Source: Augochlora pura (taxonomy: Eukaryota; Arthropoda; Insecta; Hymenoptera; Halictidae). From it: a stretch of 64,000 nucleotides of DNA. Each line of letters begins with the position of its first letter. The first letter of the stretch is position 1. The translations under genes and the position numbers were made by a program. Shown here piece by piece: positions 1 to 11,393 of this stretch. The notes beneath the pieces are model-generated. The model did not search any database. It saw nothing but the letters and a program-made list of their open reading frames with translations, and was not told where the DNA came from. The stretch is taken from NCBI RefSeq assembly GCF_028453695.1, contig NC_135774.1:12648001-12712000 (forward strand), read 5' to 3'.

Positions 1-2799
1 AATCCGCGCGATGAATAAAAAGCGGTCCCGTCGATCGTCGGAAGGGGACGAGGATTTCTCCGACGCCGTCGCGGCGTGCCGGCCTCGACAATGGCTGCGA
101 GATCCCGGCCAACCTAAATGCCCAATTAAAGGCTCGAGAAAGTGTGCGGGCTCTGTTTTCCGCCGGCGATTTTTCAAAAATCCGAGAACGCCGAGTAAAT
201 CTTCGTCAACCTCCCGCGCGTAATTGCTTTACGGAAGAGTACGCTCTGTGCGGGGAATCCTCGAATTCCTCACCCTTCGACTCGATCTGCCATGTCGATT
301 CTCATTAAAAATTCGTTCCACGAAATAGTTTCACTGGAAGCGTCTTCGATCAATATCGATCCGTTTGGAAGACGGTATAGCATTGACTTCAGCGATTCTT
401 GTGGATAATGTTGAGATTTTAATAATAATCGCTATTTAATGTAAGAATTAATGGAAGAATTAATGGAAGGATTAATGGAAGAATTTATTTCTAGAAGTAC
501 ACCCTTACCCTCTAGAGACGGTACAACCCCTAGTAAAAGCATTCGAAGAATTGAAACATGCAAGAATAAAAATAAATATCTATTTATCCGAGGAATGTTA
601 CAATCGATGCAATTAAATTTTATTTCGCATATAAATCAGCAATCTAATTGCTATCTTGTACAGATCGGTGAAACGACGCTGCCTTTAAAATCAGTATAAA
701 TCTTGCCGCGACAGATTTAAGATTCGAACCTCGAAGGATGATCTCCCATCGAATGGGATCAATGCCGGCGAAGTATATCGAAGCTGAGCAAACGTCGACC
801 GCAGCTATCGAATAGCAAAGCAAACTGTACATTGAATAGCCGCCTACGACGACGCGAAGGAACGCATTGACGAAGAAGATTGCAGCTCGTCCCCGAAACT
901 ACAACATCGGTCTCTTCTTACCGGTCGTCCAGGTGAAGGAAGTCCAGGTGCGAACCCCGGCACGCGACTCTATGGCCCGTCAAAAGTGCATTAAAGCCCG
1001 ATACTGCCGGGATGAATGAGCATGTTGGAGCGGAATGAATGGGAGGACGAGACCGGGAGTGAAGCTGTTGCCGGGTGGATACGTGATAGGCCTACCGAAG
1101 CGAGGCGAGACCTCGTTCGGAGGCTTCTTTTCAAAGAACCGTTCACGTGCGCCCGTGGAACGAAGGATTCGGTCTGCCGCGGCGAGGAGCTTCTTTCCAT
1201 AGAGACGATGCTCTCTCTCCCCGGTATTTAAATGGTTCTAAGTGAAAAGCGTTCCTCTCTGCCCGCCATCGATCTGAACCGGGCTCGGATAGCCCTCCCC
1301 CCGTGTAATGGGCTCGAGAGTGCACCGGCCAGAAAGTAATTGCCGGGAACAAGTAGCCGCCGCGACGGTAAGTGCCGGTGTATTAGGTGTAAGTAAAGAA
1401 CACCTGCGGAGAGCGCAGTTAGAGACGCAATTAGCCTTTTGGCGCGGTGCGAGAGCGCCGCGCGCCGCTTTAGTAATGAGACGGCTGCGGACATTATTCT
1501 CTATACTGCGTAAATTAGATTCGCTCTTGGCTGTTAGGGCGATCTCTATCGACACGATGAAATTGAGGATCTTTTACTCTTTTTATTTTTTAATAATTTA
1601 ACTTGTTCGGTGACTCTAAAGTCAGACGTATAAAATATTGGCCATTCTACGGTAACCAGCTTTGTTACTCTGTATTAGTTTGCGAGATATTAAGCTAGAG
1701 AAACATTTGTTTCTTCCATTTGTTGGAGAAAGTAACTCGATACCTGTAACATCGACTCGCAGCGTGGCTTTTCTTTCGTTTAAAACGAGAGAAGCGTTTG
1801 CTCGAGCAACGGGTAATTTATACTATTATATACAATTACAGTTTGTACTGAAACAGTGTTTATAATTCATGAGTCTAGCTATTACTATGTTTTTAAATAA
1901 TAAATTATAATAGAGCGTGGGATCAGTACACATGCCAATAAACAAGTACTATAGAAAGTAAAATATAATTGCTATTACACTCAGGAAAAGGACTAACAAA
2001 TCCGCAAGAATTGTAAATATATGCAATTGATGAATAATGATGATGATTACTCATAAGCATGGATAATTGTAAAAATGGTCCAAGGGTTAATCATCCTCAT
2101 AAATAGTCCGCAGTCTGCTAGCCAATCGGCCAAGGAAAATGTTGAAAAGGTAATTTTTATTTCCAATACTACCGTAACCACCACTACAGCAAGCCGACAC
2201 TACAATGCCCGGTGATTACCTTTTTCTATGGGAAATCCTGGGCCTTTTAAACCCCGAGGTTTATGATAGTCATCGCGGGGATTGTTCGATAGGGTGCGGT
2301 CGAAAAATGCGCGATGAAAATTACACGGCTCCACTCGTCGATGTTCAACTAACATCTGCGTCGCAATTATTTTCCTTTTATGCGCTGCGAGATATCCGCG
2401 TTCTGGTAATAGTGATTATTAGGCTGCGGGCATTCGCGCGTTTACGGCGCGCACATATTTTTACGGATCCACCGGCTGCCCATTTTTTTTCTTTACAGAT
2501 TAACGAAGAGCGCCGCGCGTTCACGGATTAACAAAGTGCACATTTTTGCAGCTTAACAGGGCGCATATCTTCCCGGATTACTCGCATTTACATAATAACC
2601 AAGCGCGTGCTTTTACATGCTTAGAAGCTGCATATTTTCACGGATCTACAAGATACGCGTTATTATTCGCCCGACGCGTAAACGACTCGAAATCGGGATC
2701 GGTCTATTGCAATTATTCTCTCGCCCGTAACATTCATTCCGGTCTAATTTCTTTGCGAGCGGAGCTACGAAGAAGGTGCACTTTGTCTTGCCATCTGAT
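1..2799. other. Non-coding mosaic DNA, no gene seen
   Basis: GC-rich stretches (roughly 1-300, 840-1550, 2200-2900) alternate with AT-rich ones (roughly 400-720, 1550-2180). The short open frames here have no recognisable domain, no consistent codon bias and no matching splice sites. A donor-like GGTAAGT occurs at 1368-1374 but no credible exon precedes it. I see no RNA gene or transposon end. The interval from about 2400 to 2700 has cryptic repetition of phrases like CACATATTTTTACGGAT and GCGCGTTTACGG, probably a decayed local duplication. Confidence 0.6.
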
Positions 2800-3060
2800 C
2801 TCTGAAGATGATTGCGCAATGATTAAACCTCTGCTAATAGAGCCGAGTCTATTCACCACGGTAATTCACCGCTTGAATCCTCCTTTGTTTCACTCGCGAC
2901 GGTGCTTCGGATAAAGTGCACAAACTCCTCTTAGAATTCAATCTTCTAAAATGATCGCGCGATGATTAACTCTCTACTAATCAACGCGAGTTCTTTTCTA
3001 CCACATTCACAAGTTCATGAATCCTCCTCTATTTCCACCAGAGCGAAGCTTTGAATATAT
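2800..3060. repeat. Diverged tandem duplication, unit about 143 bp
   Basis: A block starting near 2800 (GAAGATGATTGCGCAATGATT, ending around TGAATCCTCCTTTGTTTC) recurs about 143 bases later near 2942 (AAAATGATCGCGCGATGATT, ending around TGAATCCTCCTCTATTTC). A third partial copy of its first half is at 3441-3485 (AAAATGATC, then CAATCAACGCGAGTTATTTT). It is separated from copy two by a 54-bp minisatellite. Copies are clearly related but diverged. No coding function is apparent. Confidence 0.6.
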
Positions 3061-3094
3061 CGCGCTAATTTTTCCTAATATACTATCCATGCAA

Positions 3095-3310
3095 ACTATT
3101 GCAAAATTACTATTAATTATATATTTATTATATCATATTATTATATCAACTATTGCAAAATTACTATTAATTATATATTTATTATATCATATTATTATAT
3201 CAACTATTGCAAAATTACTATTAATTATATATTTATTACATCATTTTAATATATCAACTATTGCAAAATTACTATTAATTATATATTTATTATATCATAT
3301 TATTACATAA
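3095..3310. repeat. 54-bp AT-rich minisatellite, 4 copies
   Basis: The phrase ACTATTGCAAAATTAC starts at 3095, 3149, 3203 and 3257, giving an exact 54-bp period. Copies are almost identical; the third has a small change (TTACATCATTTTAATA in place of TTATATCATATTATTA). Because 54 is a multiple of three, the array creates a repetitive 18-residue open frame on the + strand from 3017. I treat that as a by-product and not a gene. The array splits the older 143-bp duplication around it. Low divergence suggests recent expansion. Confidence 0.93.
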
Positions 3311-3485
3311 TACCATATATTAGTCAAAGCAATTTCTCTTCTCACACAGCAATAAATTAGTTCAATCCCCAATGTCACAGCAGAGTTCCCAATTAAATAT
3401 ACAAACTGTGTGCGACTACGTGTGCAAGGTAATTATGCTACTCATAAAATGATCAACCCTTTACCAATCAACGCGAGTTATTTTA

Positions 3486-3835
3486 CCTCTCGACCGCATG
3501 CGTACCCCTCTGTCGCGCTCTCATAAACCGTCCGACATGAAATTCAAGTGAAGCAGACTTTAAACGGCGCTGCAACAACGCGTCCGATCTCGCCGAGTTG
3601 ATTGTTGCATGGAGCACACTCTGGCCATCGCGCGGAGGCTTTGACGCGGGACGCGGCTGAATTATTGCAAAACATTCGGGAACGGGCTAACTGTTCGGTC
3701 GCATGGCCAGTTTCGCAACGATGATGAAACTTCATCCGAGGTTCCGCTTGGAACGGCCTCCGCTGTATAAATTTAATTACACGTTTAATTTGCGAGGCCG
3801 GTAATGGCTTCATTGGCAGGACACGTTTTTCGCGG
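3486..3835. other. GC-rich non-coding stretch
   Basis: Moderately GC-rich DNA with no gene I can support. It lies between the third copy of the 143-bp duplication and a polypurine tract. Open frames on the minus strand here run on into the purine tract and give low-complexity serine- and leucine-rich translations, which argues against coding. Confidence 0.5.
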
Positions 3836-3974
3836 GAGAATGAGAGCAAGAGAGAGGAAGTCAGCGAGAAGAAGGGCGAGAGAGAGAATAAGAGAGAATA
3901 AGAGAGAATAAGAGAGAAGAAGAGAGAATAAGAGAGATAAAGAGAGACAAAGAAAGAAGAAGGGAGAGAGAGAT
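3836..3974. repeat. GA-rich polypurine tract with 10-bp sub-repeat
   Basis: About 139 bases consist almost wholly of A and G on the + strand. The middle part, about 3881-3950, is a near-perfect 10-bp tandem repeat of AGAGAGAATA with small variations such as AGAGAGATAA and AGAGAGACAA. Such mirror-like purine tracts can form triplex (H-DNA). The serine- and leucine-rich translations on the minus strand are consequences of the simple repeat. Confidence 0.9.
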
Positions 3975-4814
3975 GGCGCGCCCGTCCCACGGGGACAACG
4001 ATGCGTCGCCTTCGCTTTTTCGTTTTTCTCTCGCGGCTCGGTTTTACTTTTACGAGTGCGTTCGCGGCGGAACGGGCTCGTCGCGCGAGCGAGCGAGCGA
4101 GCACGCCTGCGGTCGGGGTTCGGAGATCGGGAACAAGCGTTCCGCAGTATATCATAAATTCTCGTGAGGAGTCGCAAGGATGGCCTATAAAACGCCGGCA
4201 CTGTCTGCACTGGTTTGCCATTAATACGGCGCCGGTCCACGCGTTAAAGCTGTGTTTCTCGCGGTACCCGCGATCCTCGCATGCCGTGTCCCGCAGTTGG
4301 CCACCGTTACACGCATTCTTTACGTCTTCATCAAACAATAAATTGGCCATGGTTCCGCGTGCGGGTATCAAACGCGCCGGCGCACCGCTTTACGCCGAGG
4401 AGCACACGCTTGGCTAACGCGCTCCGTTTCTGCGATGCGAGACCGTATCGCCACCGCTGGTATATATCAGCCTGGTCCCTGTTTACGGAAGAAAATGTCC
4501 GCTTCTTCGACCAAACTGCAGCGGCGATTTATCCGACAACTTCAATTTCATCCTGTCCTATCGTCGTTCATCGAAAAGGATTGCCCACGTTTTATTTAGG
4601 GACCGGGATCCATCGTGTTTATATATTTATTTTATGTTCTCGTTAGCCTGTGTGGTCATACGCGCTATCCGATGCTGCAATCGAGATGCACGTAGCAATC
4701 GCTTTGGAAAGCGTGTAAACAACTGCGTTGTATGTTTTCTATGGAAGTCTTTCATAAATTATATTGTTTAATAAGTAATGCGAGAGTGAGCATCCTTCGT
4801 AGCTAGTTAGTTGA
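3975..4814. other. GC-rich non-coding stretch, no gene seen
   Basis: The sequence is GC-rich, with CGAGCGAGCGAGC simple-repeat character near 4086-4100. Open frames of up to about 140 codons exist on both strands in overlapping frames. This is expected of stop-poor GC-rich DNA, and no translation resembles a known domain. AT content rises after about 4620. Confidence 0.5.
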
Positions 4815-4882
4815 TTTTGACGAGTATGCTCGTCGTAACATAAAATATTGCCGTTTCTTCATGGCGAGTATGCTCGTCAAAA
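4815..4882. repeat. Hairpin with two GAGTATGCTCGTC palindromes
   Basis: The short inverted motif GACGAGTATGCTCGTC occurs at 4819-4834 and, with one change, GGCGAGTATGCTCGTC at 4863-4878. The outermost arms TTTTGACGAG (4815-4824) and CTCGTCAAAA (4873-4882) are also reverse complements, so the whole block can fold as nested hairpins. A related ACGAGCC-T-GGCTCGT palindrome sits just inside one end of the piggyBac-like MITE at 14295-14539. This block may therefore be a decayed end of that family; that link is inference. Confidence 0.7.
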
Positions 4883-5029
4883 ATAGTTAACTAGACAAGA
4901 GTTTACGTATGTGAGTTTTATTGAATTAAGCTGTGTGTTTCAGAATATTTACAATCTGAGATTTAAAATTTTAATCAGATTTAAAAAATAAGGAAAATTT
5001 AATAGCATCGATATACTATTTTTGACGTA

Positions 5030-5267
5030 TTAACCCTTTGTACTACGATTCCTTTTATGCTGCGTTGATTAGCTAGCTCTTATTTGTCCTTAATATTTTT
5101 TTTAATAGGAACAAACAATATTTGTTTCTTCTACTGTTTTTATCTACTTTCATTTCTAGACTTTAATAACAGCAAAATTTATTTTTATTTCAAAGTAGAA
5201 GAAATTAATAATATTCCTATTTAGTAGATCTTGCATGGAATCAAGTTATTATAGTACAAAGGGTTAA
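5030..5267. mobile_element. piggyBac-like MITE, copy 1 (perfect 16-bp ends)
   Basis: TTAACCCTTTGTACTA at 5030-5045 is exactly matched as its reverse complement TAGTACAAAGGGTTAA at 5252-5267. TTAA is the characteristic piggyBac target duplication, and CCC/GGG termini are typical of that superfamily. The element is about 238 bp, AT-rich and has no transposase frame, so it is non-autonomous. An internal 19-mer, CTTATTTGTCCTTAATATT (5079-5097), recurs inverted at 26103-26121 inside the copy at 25898-26166, confirming common descent. Perfect ends suggest a fairly young insertion. Confidence 0.85.
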
Positions 5268-5366
5268 AACCTACTAAAATCGAAGAAAAAATGTATCTTC
5301 CAAGTTACTCTTATATTTTGCAGCAAATACAGAAAATTTTATTAAGCATAAAGTCTCATAGTCAGT
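5268..5366. other. AT-rich spacer
   Basis: AT-rich sequence between the piggyBac-like MITE and a small tandem repeat. Nothing else is recognisable. Confidence 0.5.
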
Positions 5367-5423
5367 TAATGAATTAACAGTCTGTTAATGAATTAACATT
5401 ATCTTAATGAATTAGCATTATCT
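5367..5423. repeat. 19-bp tandem repeat, 3 copies
   Basis: TAATGAATTAACAGTCTGT (5367-5385), TAATGAATTAACATTATCT (5386-5404) and TAATGAATTAGCATTATCT (5405-5423) form a head-to-tail array with a 19-bp period and a few substitutions. The setting is AT-rich and non-coding. Confidence 0.85.
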
Positions 5424-7449
5424 TCTATTTCACAGTACTAATTTTTGCCATAATTACTCAGAATTTACAGTCTATTCACGATATCTCACAAATTATCTCC
5501 CCTTCCTTTCTTATTGTTTAATACTAGATAACCGCTCCTTCGAATATTATGAGGCACCGCCGTCAGGATTGGTGAATGGTGGCGAAAAATGACCGGATAC
5601 TCCAACGACTTGTAACCAGCCTAACCGCGAACTAGAGTCGTTCCTTCCGAGAAAGGTCCACGGCGGCGCTGTGAATTTTGACACTGGCGATACGGGATAA
5701 CGGAACCGCGTTGGCGCTGCACTTATGGGTCACACACACGATCGGGCTTATGGTTTCCGTGACACGTGACACCATAACGTCCGCGCTTATGTATCCCTTG
5801 CCCTACGCTGTTTATCCCACGGTCCCGTTATCGGTTCGCGGGCAAGGTGCGAAACCCAACTATCACATAATAATGATACGCTCGGTTTTGCGGCCGGTTG
5901 CCAAGTTTTTCCGATTCCGCGACCGGAAGTCGCCATCTTGACCTCTACCGCTGTCGCGACGATCTTCGCGAGCAACTGTACAAAACCTGCCAACAGCCGG
6001 GGACAGGGAATCATCGAGATAGCGAAACCATGATCTGATTTCTTTGAAATAATGTTTTCATATGTTTGAACTGTAACAGTGCCATTGTGGTTATTTTAAG
6101 GAACAAATTAATAATAAAATTTACCGAGGTCTAAAACAAGTATCGATTTATAAAGATTAGAAGGTTGAATTTATTTAGGTATTGTATAATTTTTATAATA
6201 ATACGCGTCTGGGTAGGGAGATATATTTAACGATTTTTAGTGGAAGCTGCTCTACAACTTCAATATAAATATAAAATCGGTCATTTGTTCAGCGGTGGTA
6301 GGTTTAGTGTTAATAAAATAGCAGAACAATATGAGCTTTTCAGGATGCATTGTATTGTTCTATATGCATAGATATAGTAATAAAAATTTTATTCACTCTC
6401 AAGTATAGAAATATTTCCCAAAGACATCAAAATGTATTTTTTCTTTTTTCTTCTTTTAAAAAGTGTTGTCTAATGATTTACTTCTTTGCTCTATTTAACA
6501 TAATATAATTTAACACACTTAACACATTATACCAATTTGGTTTATACATTTCGTTTGTATGAATTATATCATAAAAAATGCATAGCAAATTCTGTTTTCT
6601 TATCAGTCAATATGAATCACAAAAGAAATTCCAGCTGCTAAATAAAATACACAGAAGCATAATTTTTATCTTAAACATATCTGAGTAATACAGGCTATAC
6701 ACATCAGACTTCGATTGCAATTATTATCTTATTCTTTATACCATTCACATATACCACATCTTCCCGTCGTTTAGTGAAATATTTCTTGCTAGTGAAACAT
6801 CCCCTGACCTGTATACGTCAATTAAATAAAGCAAACACACTAAGTGCGTTAAAAGTATTATTAACTCGTCGTAACGCAACTTAACGAACGCGTTCCTTGC
6901 ATTTTATGATCCGGCGGACGACGTAAACGCATTAAAAATCCGCGGCCGGTGTAATTACAAATTATCCGTTTCTCCCGGATTTATAAACAAGTTGCGAGGC
7001 ACGGAAGCGGATTTTTCAGATTAACGGGAACGACGGGAGCGCCGGTTTGCGCGCAGAATTCACGGAGCGTAATAAACGCATCACGGTGTCTTTGCAATAA
7101 AAAAAAGAATCACCGAGTACTTTCGTTTCAGGAAGAGACTGCGACGCGACCGCAGTAATCAAAGACTACAATGAACGGTCCCCGCGCGCAATTAACCGGC
7201 GACCGCGTAATTAAGCTCCTCTTTACGGGGAAACATTCCTTCGCCGATGGAAAGTTTGCCCCCCTCGACGTGACGCTGCGGTCGATTCGTCAATCCCTTC
7301 GGCTCGCGCGATGCGCTCGTGATCGTCGCATTTATGCGTCATGTTTTAAAGGCGATTTTTATTCGATAAATTGACATCAATGATTTATTATATAAATTAT
7401 ATTGATTATAGAATTAATCCTTGCTCTATAATATCATGTCAGGCTTCTA
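5424..7449. other. Non-coding DNA, no gene seen
   Basis: A GC-richer island spans about 5540-6020 and another about 6890-7370. Between them, 6040-6880 is strongly AT-rich with short poly-T and TTTAATA runs. Open frames in the islands are short and have no recognisable features. No transposon ends were found. Confidence 0.5.
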
Positions 7450-7675
7450 ATAAAAATTTGTGGCGACTCTTAGGCACCACCAAAATTCTTATACCACATT
7501 TCAAAATCATTTTTATACATCTTATTAAAGTTTAGGTTTAAAAAATTATTGTAACTTTCTACGAATCACGAGATTAAATATACATAAACTGAACCTTGTC
7601 ATAGAAAATAGGAATGCTGTAAGCCAGAGAAAGTATTTTAGATTTATAATTAAATTGGCTTCGAGTACAAAGGGT
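7450..7675. mobile_element. Truncated piggyBac-like MITE (right end only)
   Basis: GAGTACAAAGGGTTAA ends at about 7675-7676, the same terminal sequence as the complete MITE at 5030-5267. The matching left terminus was not found. The interval starts near TTGTGGCGACTCTTAGGC at about 7459, a GC-rich block that could be subterminal sequence. The left boundary is therefore a guess; the right end is clear. Confidence 0.5.
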
Positions 7676-7676
7676 T

Positions 7677-9240
7677 AATCTAATTAACACGACTATGATC
7701 CGCAAGATTAATTTAAAGAAAAAAATGTGATCCACAGAAGGATTAATTCACTGTCCTTTCGCAACGAGTAGTCTTGTCATCAAAACTGTTCTTTAATACC
7801 AACTTCTGCAACGTATAAAACCGTGAAGTCGTATAATGACCCGCGGCCCAATGGCGAGCGACGAAACAAAATATTCTTCCACGGGGATCCGCATTCCGTA
7901 GAAATCAATTACTCTGCCGAAGCAGCATTATCTCAGCGCGGATCTTAATAATCTCCGGTTCCCTTAAATCAGTCGCACGGATCCCGGGACACGGGATAGG
8001 CACCGTCGGAACCGTTGTCGTTCGAGAGACAATGGAGGCGGTCGACGGGCAATAAAACCGTCCGACAGAAAAACAAAAAAAAAGAACGGCAGTCCTGGGA
8101 ATCGTGAGCGCGATAATAAACCCGATAGCGAGAGTCGAATACGATTTTCCCGACTGACGCGAAAGGTTAGGCGCGAGCCGGCCCGCGTACGGATTAAACG
8201 AGCCGAGGCGGCTAAATTACACGGCGGATTAATCGAGGGGTGTAAATAACGTGAATTAACGACCTCGTGTAATGAACGGATAAATCAGCGCGTCGATTGC
8301 GTTACCCCCCCACCGGACACCGAGGGAACCGGGGGGGCCCGCGGCGGTTCTGCCGCGTTTCTACGCCGCGATGAAAAAAAAAAAAAAATAGAAAAATCGG
8401 GGAAAAAGAGGAAACCGCGGGAAAAATCTGCCGAAGACCTCGACACGGTGAACTTTACGCCGCGCGACTTCTTCGCGGTGATCATGCGATGTAGCGTGCC
8501 GCTTCGACTGTTATTGAACCAAGGGACCCCGAAGTCACCGCGGAAACATAGAGCCGCGAGAAAAATGTGCGGGGAGGCCGGTGAGAAACAGTTTACGATC
8601 CAGGAAACGTTAACATTCCGCGCGTCGTAAAAATCGGCGACAGTGTCGACCGAGGATTTATTTATTTTCCGCGGGAATTTATAAATTTACCCGCCGCCTC
8701 GTAAATTCCGGCTAATCCCGGGACACGTCTGGGGGGTTGCTATCCCTATTAATCTAATCGGCGCAGGTCGCGAGAAAGTCCGCCGCGAGATCCGCTTTCT
8801 AAGCGAGCCGATCCGCCGTCACGCGCGGCCGTCCCTTTTTCCTTCGAGCGTTTCTGCCCACGCGTTCCGCGGTCTATTATTCGCTGGAAGCGACAACGGC
8901 GGGGAGGGGCTGACAGGGAGGGAGGGAAACCGCAGTCGTGCACGCCGGAAACGCGTAAACCGGCGCGTTTGGTTTCGTTTCGCCGATGAGCCGCCGTTTT
9001 ATCGCCCATCCGTCTCCGTCGTTCCAGGCAGGCCGAGCCCCTCGAGCACGGAAAAGGATCGGCGAAAATGTCCGCGGACTGCCGACTGGAACTGTTTCAC
9101 CTTTCACCGATCCTGGACTCTCGCTGTTCCATAAATTTGCGGTTAGTTTGTCGTTATACAAATTTTGGATGTCAATGCTCAGTATAGCCAGAATCAATCT
9201 TGTAGCGAAATGACAATCTTGTGCAAATTTAATCATGATA
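7677..9240. other. GC-rich non-coding block
   Basis: CpG-dense sequence with poly-A (8373-8388) and short C/G homopolymers (8306-8340). Several overlapping open frames occur on both strands, none with a recognisable domain, and their translations are arginine- and proline-rich as expected of GC-rich DNA. I could not support a gene. Confidence 0.5.
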
Positions 9241-10020
9241 GGACCATTTTTAGTTTCTTTTTAAAATACTGACTTTAAAATTGTACAATTTTCCAAGGTT
9301 TGTAATTTTGACAAAAATAAGGTGCGTTTAGTAATTTTTATTTCTTCGTTTGATTATTGTATACAGACAGATATTTTTCTATATTAATCAGCAAGGTATA
9401 ACCTATTATAGAAAAATACCCCATATCGTAGAATATTTCTTTAGGAGCCTAGCATAAATTATTCAAGATAAGTATTTTTTCCAGGAATAATTTGAATTTA
9501 GTTTTTTATTTAATTACGTATTATTTAAAATTATATTATTATTTAATAGCTTCTTGTGATAGACCAACCCCTATTGATTCAGATAAAAAAGGATCAGCTC
9601 AATCTGTCTAATTACTAAATATTATTTACAACCTAATACTAAATAACATGCTAAGTAAATAGTAACAGTAACAGTAATAAATAATAATAGGTTAGTAAGG
9701 AAATTTAATAATATAATGTAGTCAAATGTATAGTTTAATATCAAATAATAATAGCAGAAATTCTTAGCCACCCCCGTGTTTGAGAAGACGAATAAATAAT
9801 GTAATCTGCTGTAAGCCCGGGGAACATATTTTAATAAATAAATTAATATATAATAGTATATTGTATAGTATAGTACAGTATAAATAAAGACAGAGACCTG
9901 ACTCTATGCATTAATATTGCTAAAACAGAAGCAAAGTATCTACTCAATTTTCGCAATTTTCCTTTTACTGGGATCCGCCATTTACAAGTAATAAGTACAT
10001 AAAATATAGAGAAACAAGAA
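9241..10020. other. AT-rich non-coding block
   Basis: AT-rich sequence with runs such as AGTAACAGTAACAGTAATAAATAATAATAGG near 9660-9690 and TATAGTATAGTACAGTATA near 9857-9880. These look like slippage products. No gene or transposon end is seen. Confidence 0.5.
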
Positions 10021-10643
10021 GCAGCCTTTGGAAAATATTTGCAAGCTGCCGTCGGAGTTTTCAGGAGACCATTCGCCGTGAATTCAGGATTATTTCGCGG
10101 ACAGAGTCGACAACGAAGCCCGGCACTTCCGGCCTGGGAAATACGTGGCACGTTAAATCGATTTCGAGAGGGAAAATCCGGCTGGAAAACGGGCGGCGTC
10201 GGTCGGTTTCCCGAGCCGGCCGCGCGAATATGTTCCGCGAGCCTTTGTCGCCGGGGCGCATCCTATTAGCGCGGGAACAGTTTTCCCATCGGTTATTAAT
10301 CGGTATTAACGAACGGGGAAATTTATCTAGCCCGGGTGTCGCCGGTTTTTTCATTTCCGCCGGCATAATTGACCGTCGAAGCGATGAGTTATCGCCTATA
10401 AATTCACCCTCGCGTATTCCCCAACGAACGCGCGCGCTTCCATAAATCCGCGTCTTCGCGAAAATTCCTGCGCCGCCGCCGCCGCCGCTTCGAAGCGGAG
10501 ACTTCGATCTTTCGAGCGCAGAGCGAACGTCGCCAGATTTTTTTACGCGAATTTGCGTCGGTTCGGAGATCAGCGATTTATCGGTCGCTCGAAATCGGTC
10601 TTTCGATTTTATGGGGTGGTTTATTTTATCCTTTATGAATTTA
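10021..10643. other. GC-rich non-coding block with CCG run
   Basis: GC-rich DNA ending at the MITE that starts at 10644. A short CCG triplet run lies at about 10471-10488. A 200-codon open frame on the minus strand (10061-10663) covers the block, but it is interrupted by no splice signals, crosses into the MITE and resembles nothing I know. I regard it as chance. Confidence 0.5.
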
Positions 10644-10889
10644 TTAACCCCTTGCCGTACCATTTTCTTCGCAGTTACTGCGATTAGGAATTTTTCAATT
10701 GATATAATTTCTTAGAAGGGACAGAACATTAACACTTATTTCGTGTCTGAATTTTCTCGAATACTTAAATATTAATAACAAGGGATTAGAATTTTATTCC
10801 AATTTTAAAGAACAGAATATATACTTAATAATTTATTACTAATAATTTCCATCGCGAATCGGACTCGTCAAAGTACGGTAAGGGGTTAA
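10644..10889. mobile_element. piggyBac-like MITE, copy 2
   Basis: TTAACCCCTTGCCGTAC (10644-10660) pairs with GTACGGTAAGGGGTTAA (10873-10889), with one mismatch in 17. TTAA flanks match the piggyBac duplication. The element is about 246 bp with no coding capacity. Read on the minus strand, it aligns by eye with the copy at 14295-14539: both have a GACGAG- or CACGAG-type motif near the same end and a TGGAATAAAAT block (10791-10801 inverted; 14388-14398). They form one subfamily. Confidence 0.85.
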
Positions 10890-11393
10890 GGTTATTACTA
10901 AAATCATATTATATTAAGATTTTGTTAACATAATTTTCTATATAAATAAATATTCATTTGATTAGATATTTATTCAATAACATCCTATAAAATCTTGTCC
11001 CTCACCTTTTATCTCTTTTCTGAAATTTTCTCCTTTGTTAGATGCGTTTGTTTGCTGCCGCAAACATTTTTCCTGGCTCTAACACCAACATTTAGTAAAC
11101 TAGTGCGAATTAGAGTACTGCTATACAAACATGTAATTAACTCTCGAACGGTAATACGGTTTTTCGCTCCGTAACGGGTCTTCAAGACGATTTCTTACGC
11201 TTTGAACTTTGAACGAGTCCGGAAAAATTCTGGTACACTCTCGCACGGGGTTTCTAACCGAACGCGCAACTCGCTGCGATGGAAATAAAAATTGCAAGCC
11301 TTCCGCACGAGAACGTCAAGAATGTTAAAAGAAAACCTCGCACTTCTTAGAAGCATTTCAGTTCAAATACACGTCATGGTACTTCCTGTACGC
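10890..11393. other. Spacer between two MITEs
   Basis: The left half is AT-rich and the part after about 11140 is GC-richer. No gene is visible. Confidence 0.5.

Noticed and set aside
715..745. GATTCGAACCTC, resembling an inverted tRNA T-loop
   Set aside because: The flanking sequence does not fold into a cloverleaf by eye and lacks an A-box.
941..975. GTGCGAACCCCGGCAC, resembling an inverted tRNA B-box
   Set aside because: No A-box or acceptor-stem pairing was found on the reverse strand at a suitable distance.
1366..1376. GACGGTAAGTGCC, a strong splice-donor-like site
   Set aside because: No upstream frame with a credible start or recognisable protein leads into it.
3544..4371. 275-codon minus-strand frame
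   Set aside because: Its middle is the translation of the 10-bp purine repeat, and both ends are unrecognisable GC-rich sequence.
10061..10663. 200-codon minus-strand frame
   Set aside because: It crosses the end of a piggyBac-like MITE and has no recognisable domain, so it is probably a chance stop-free stretch.
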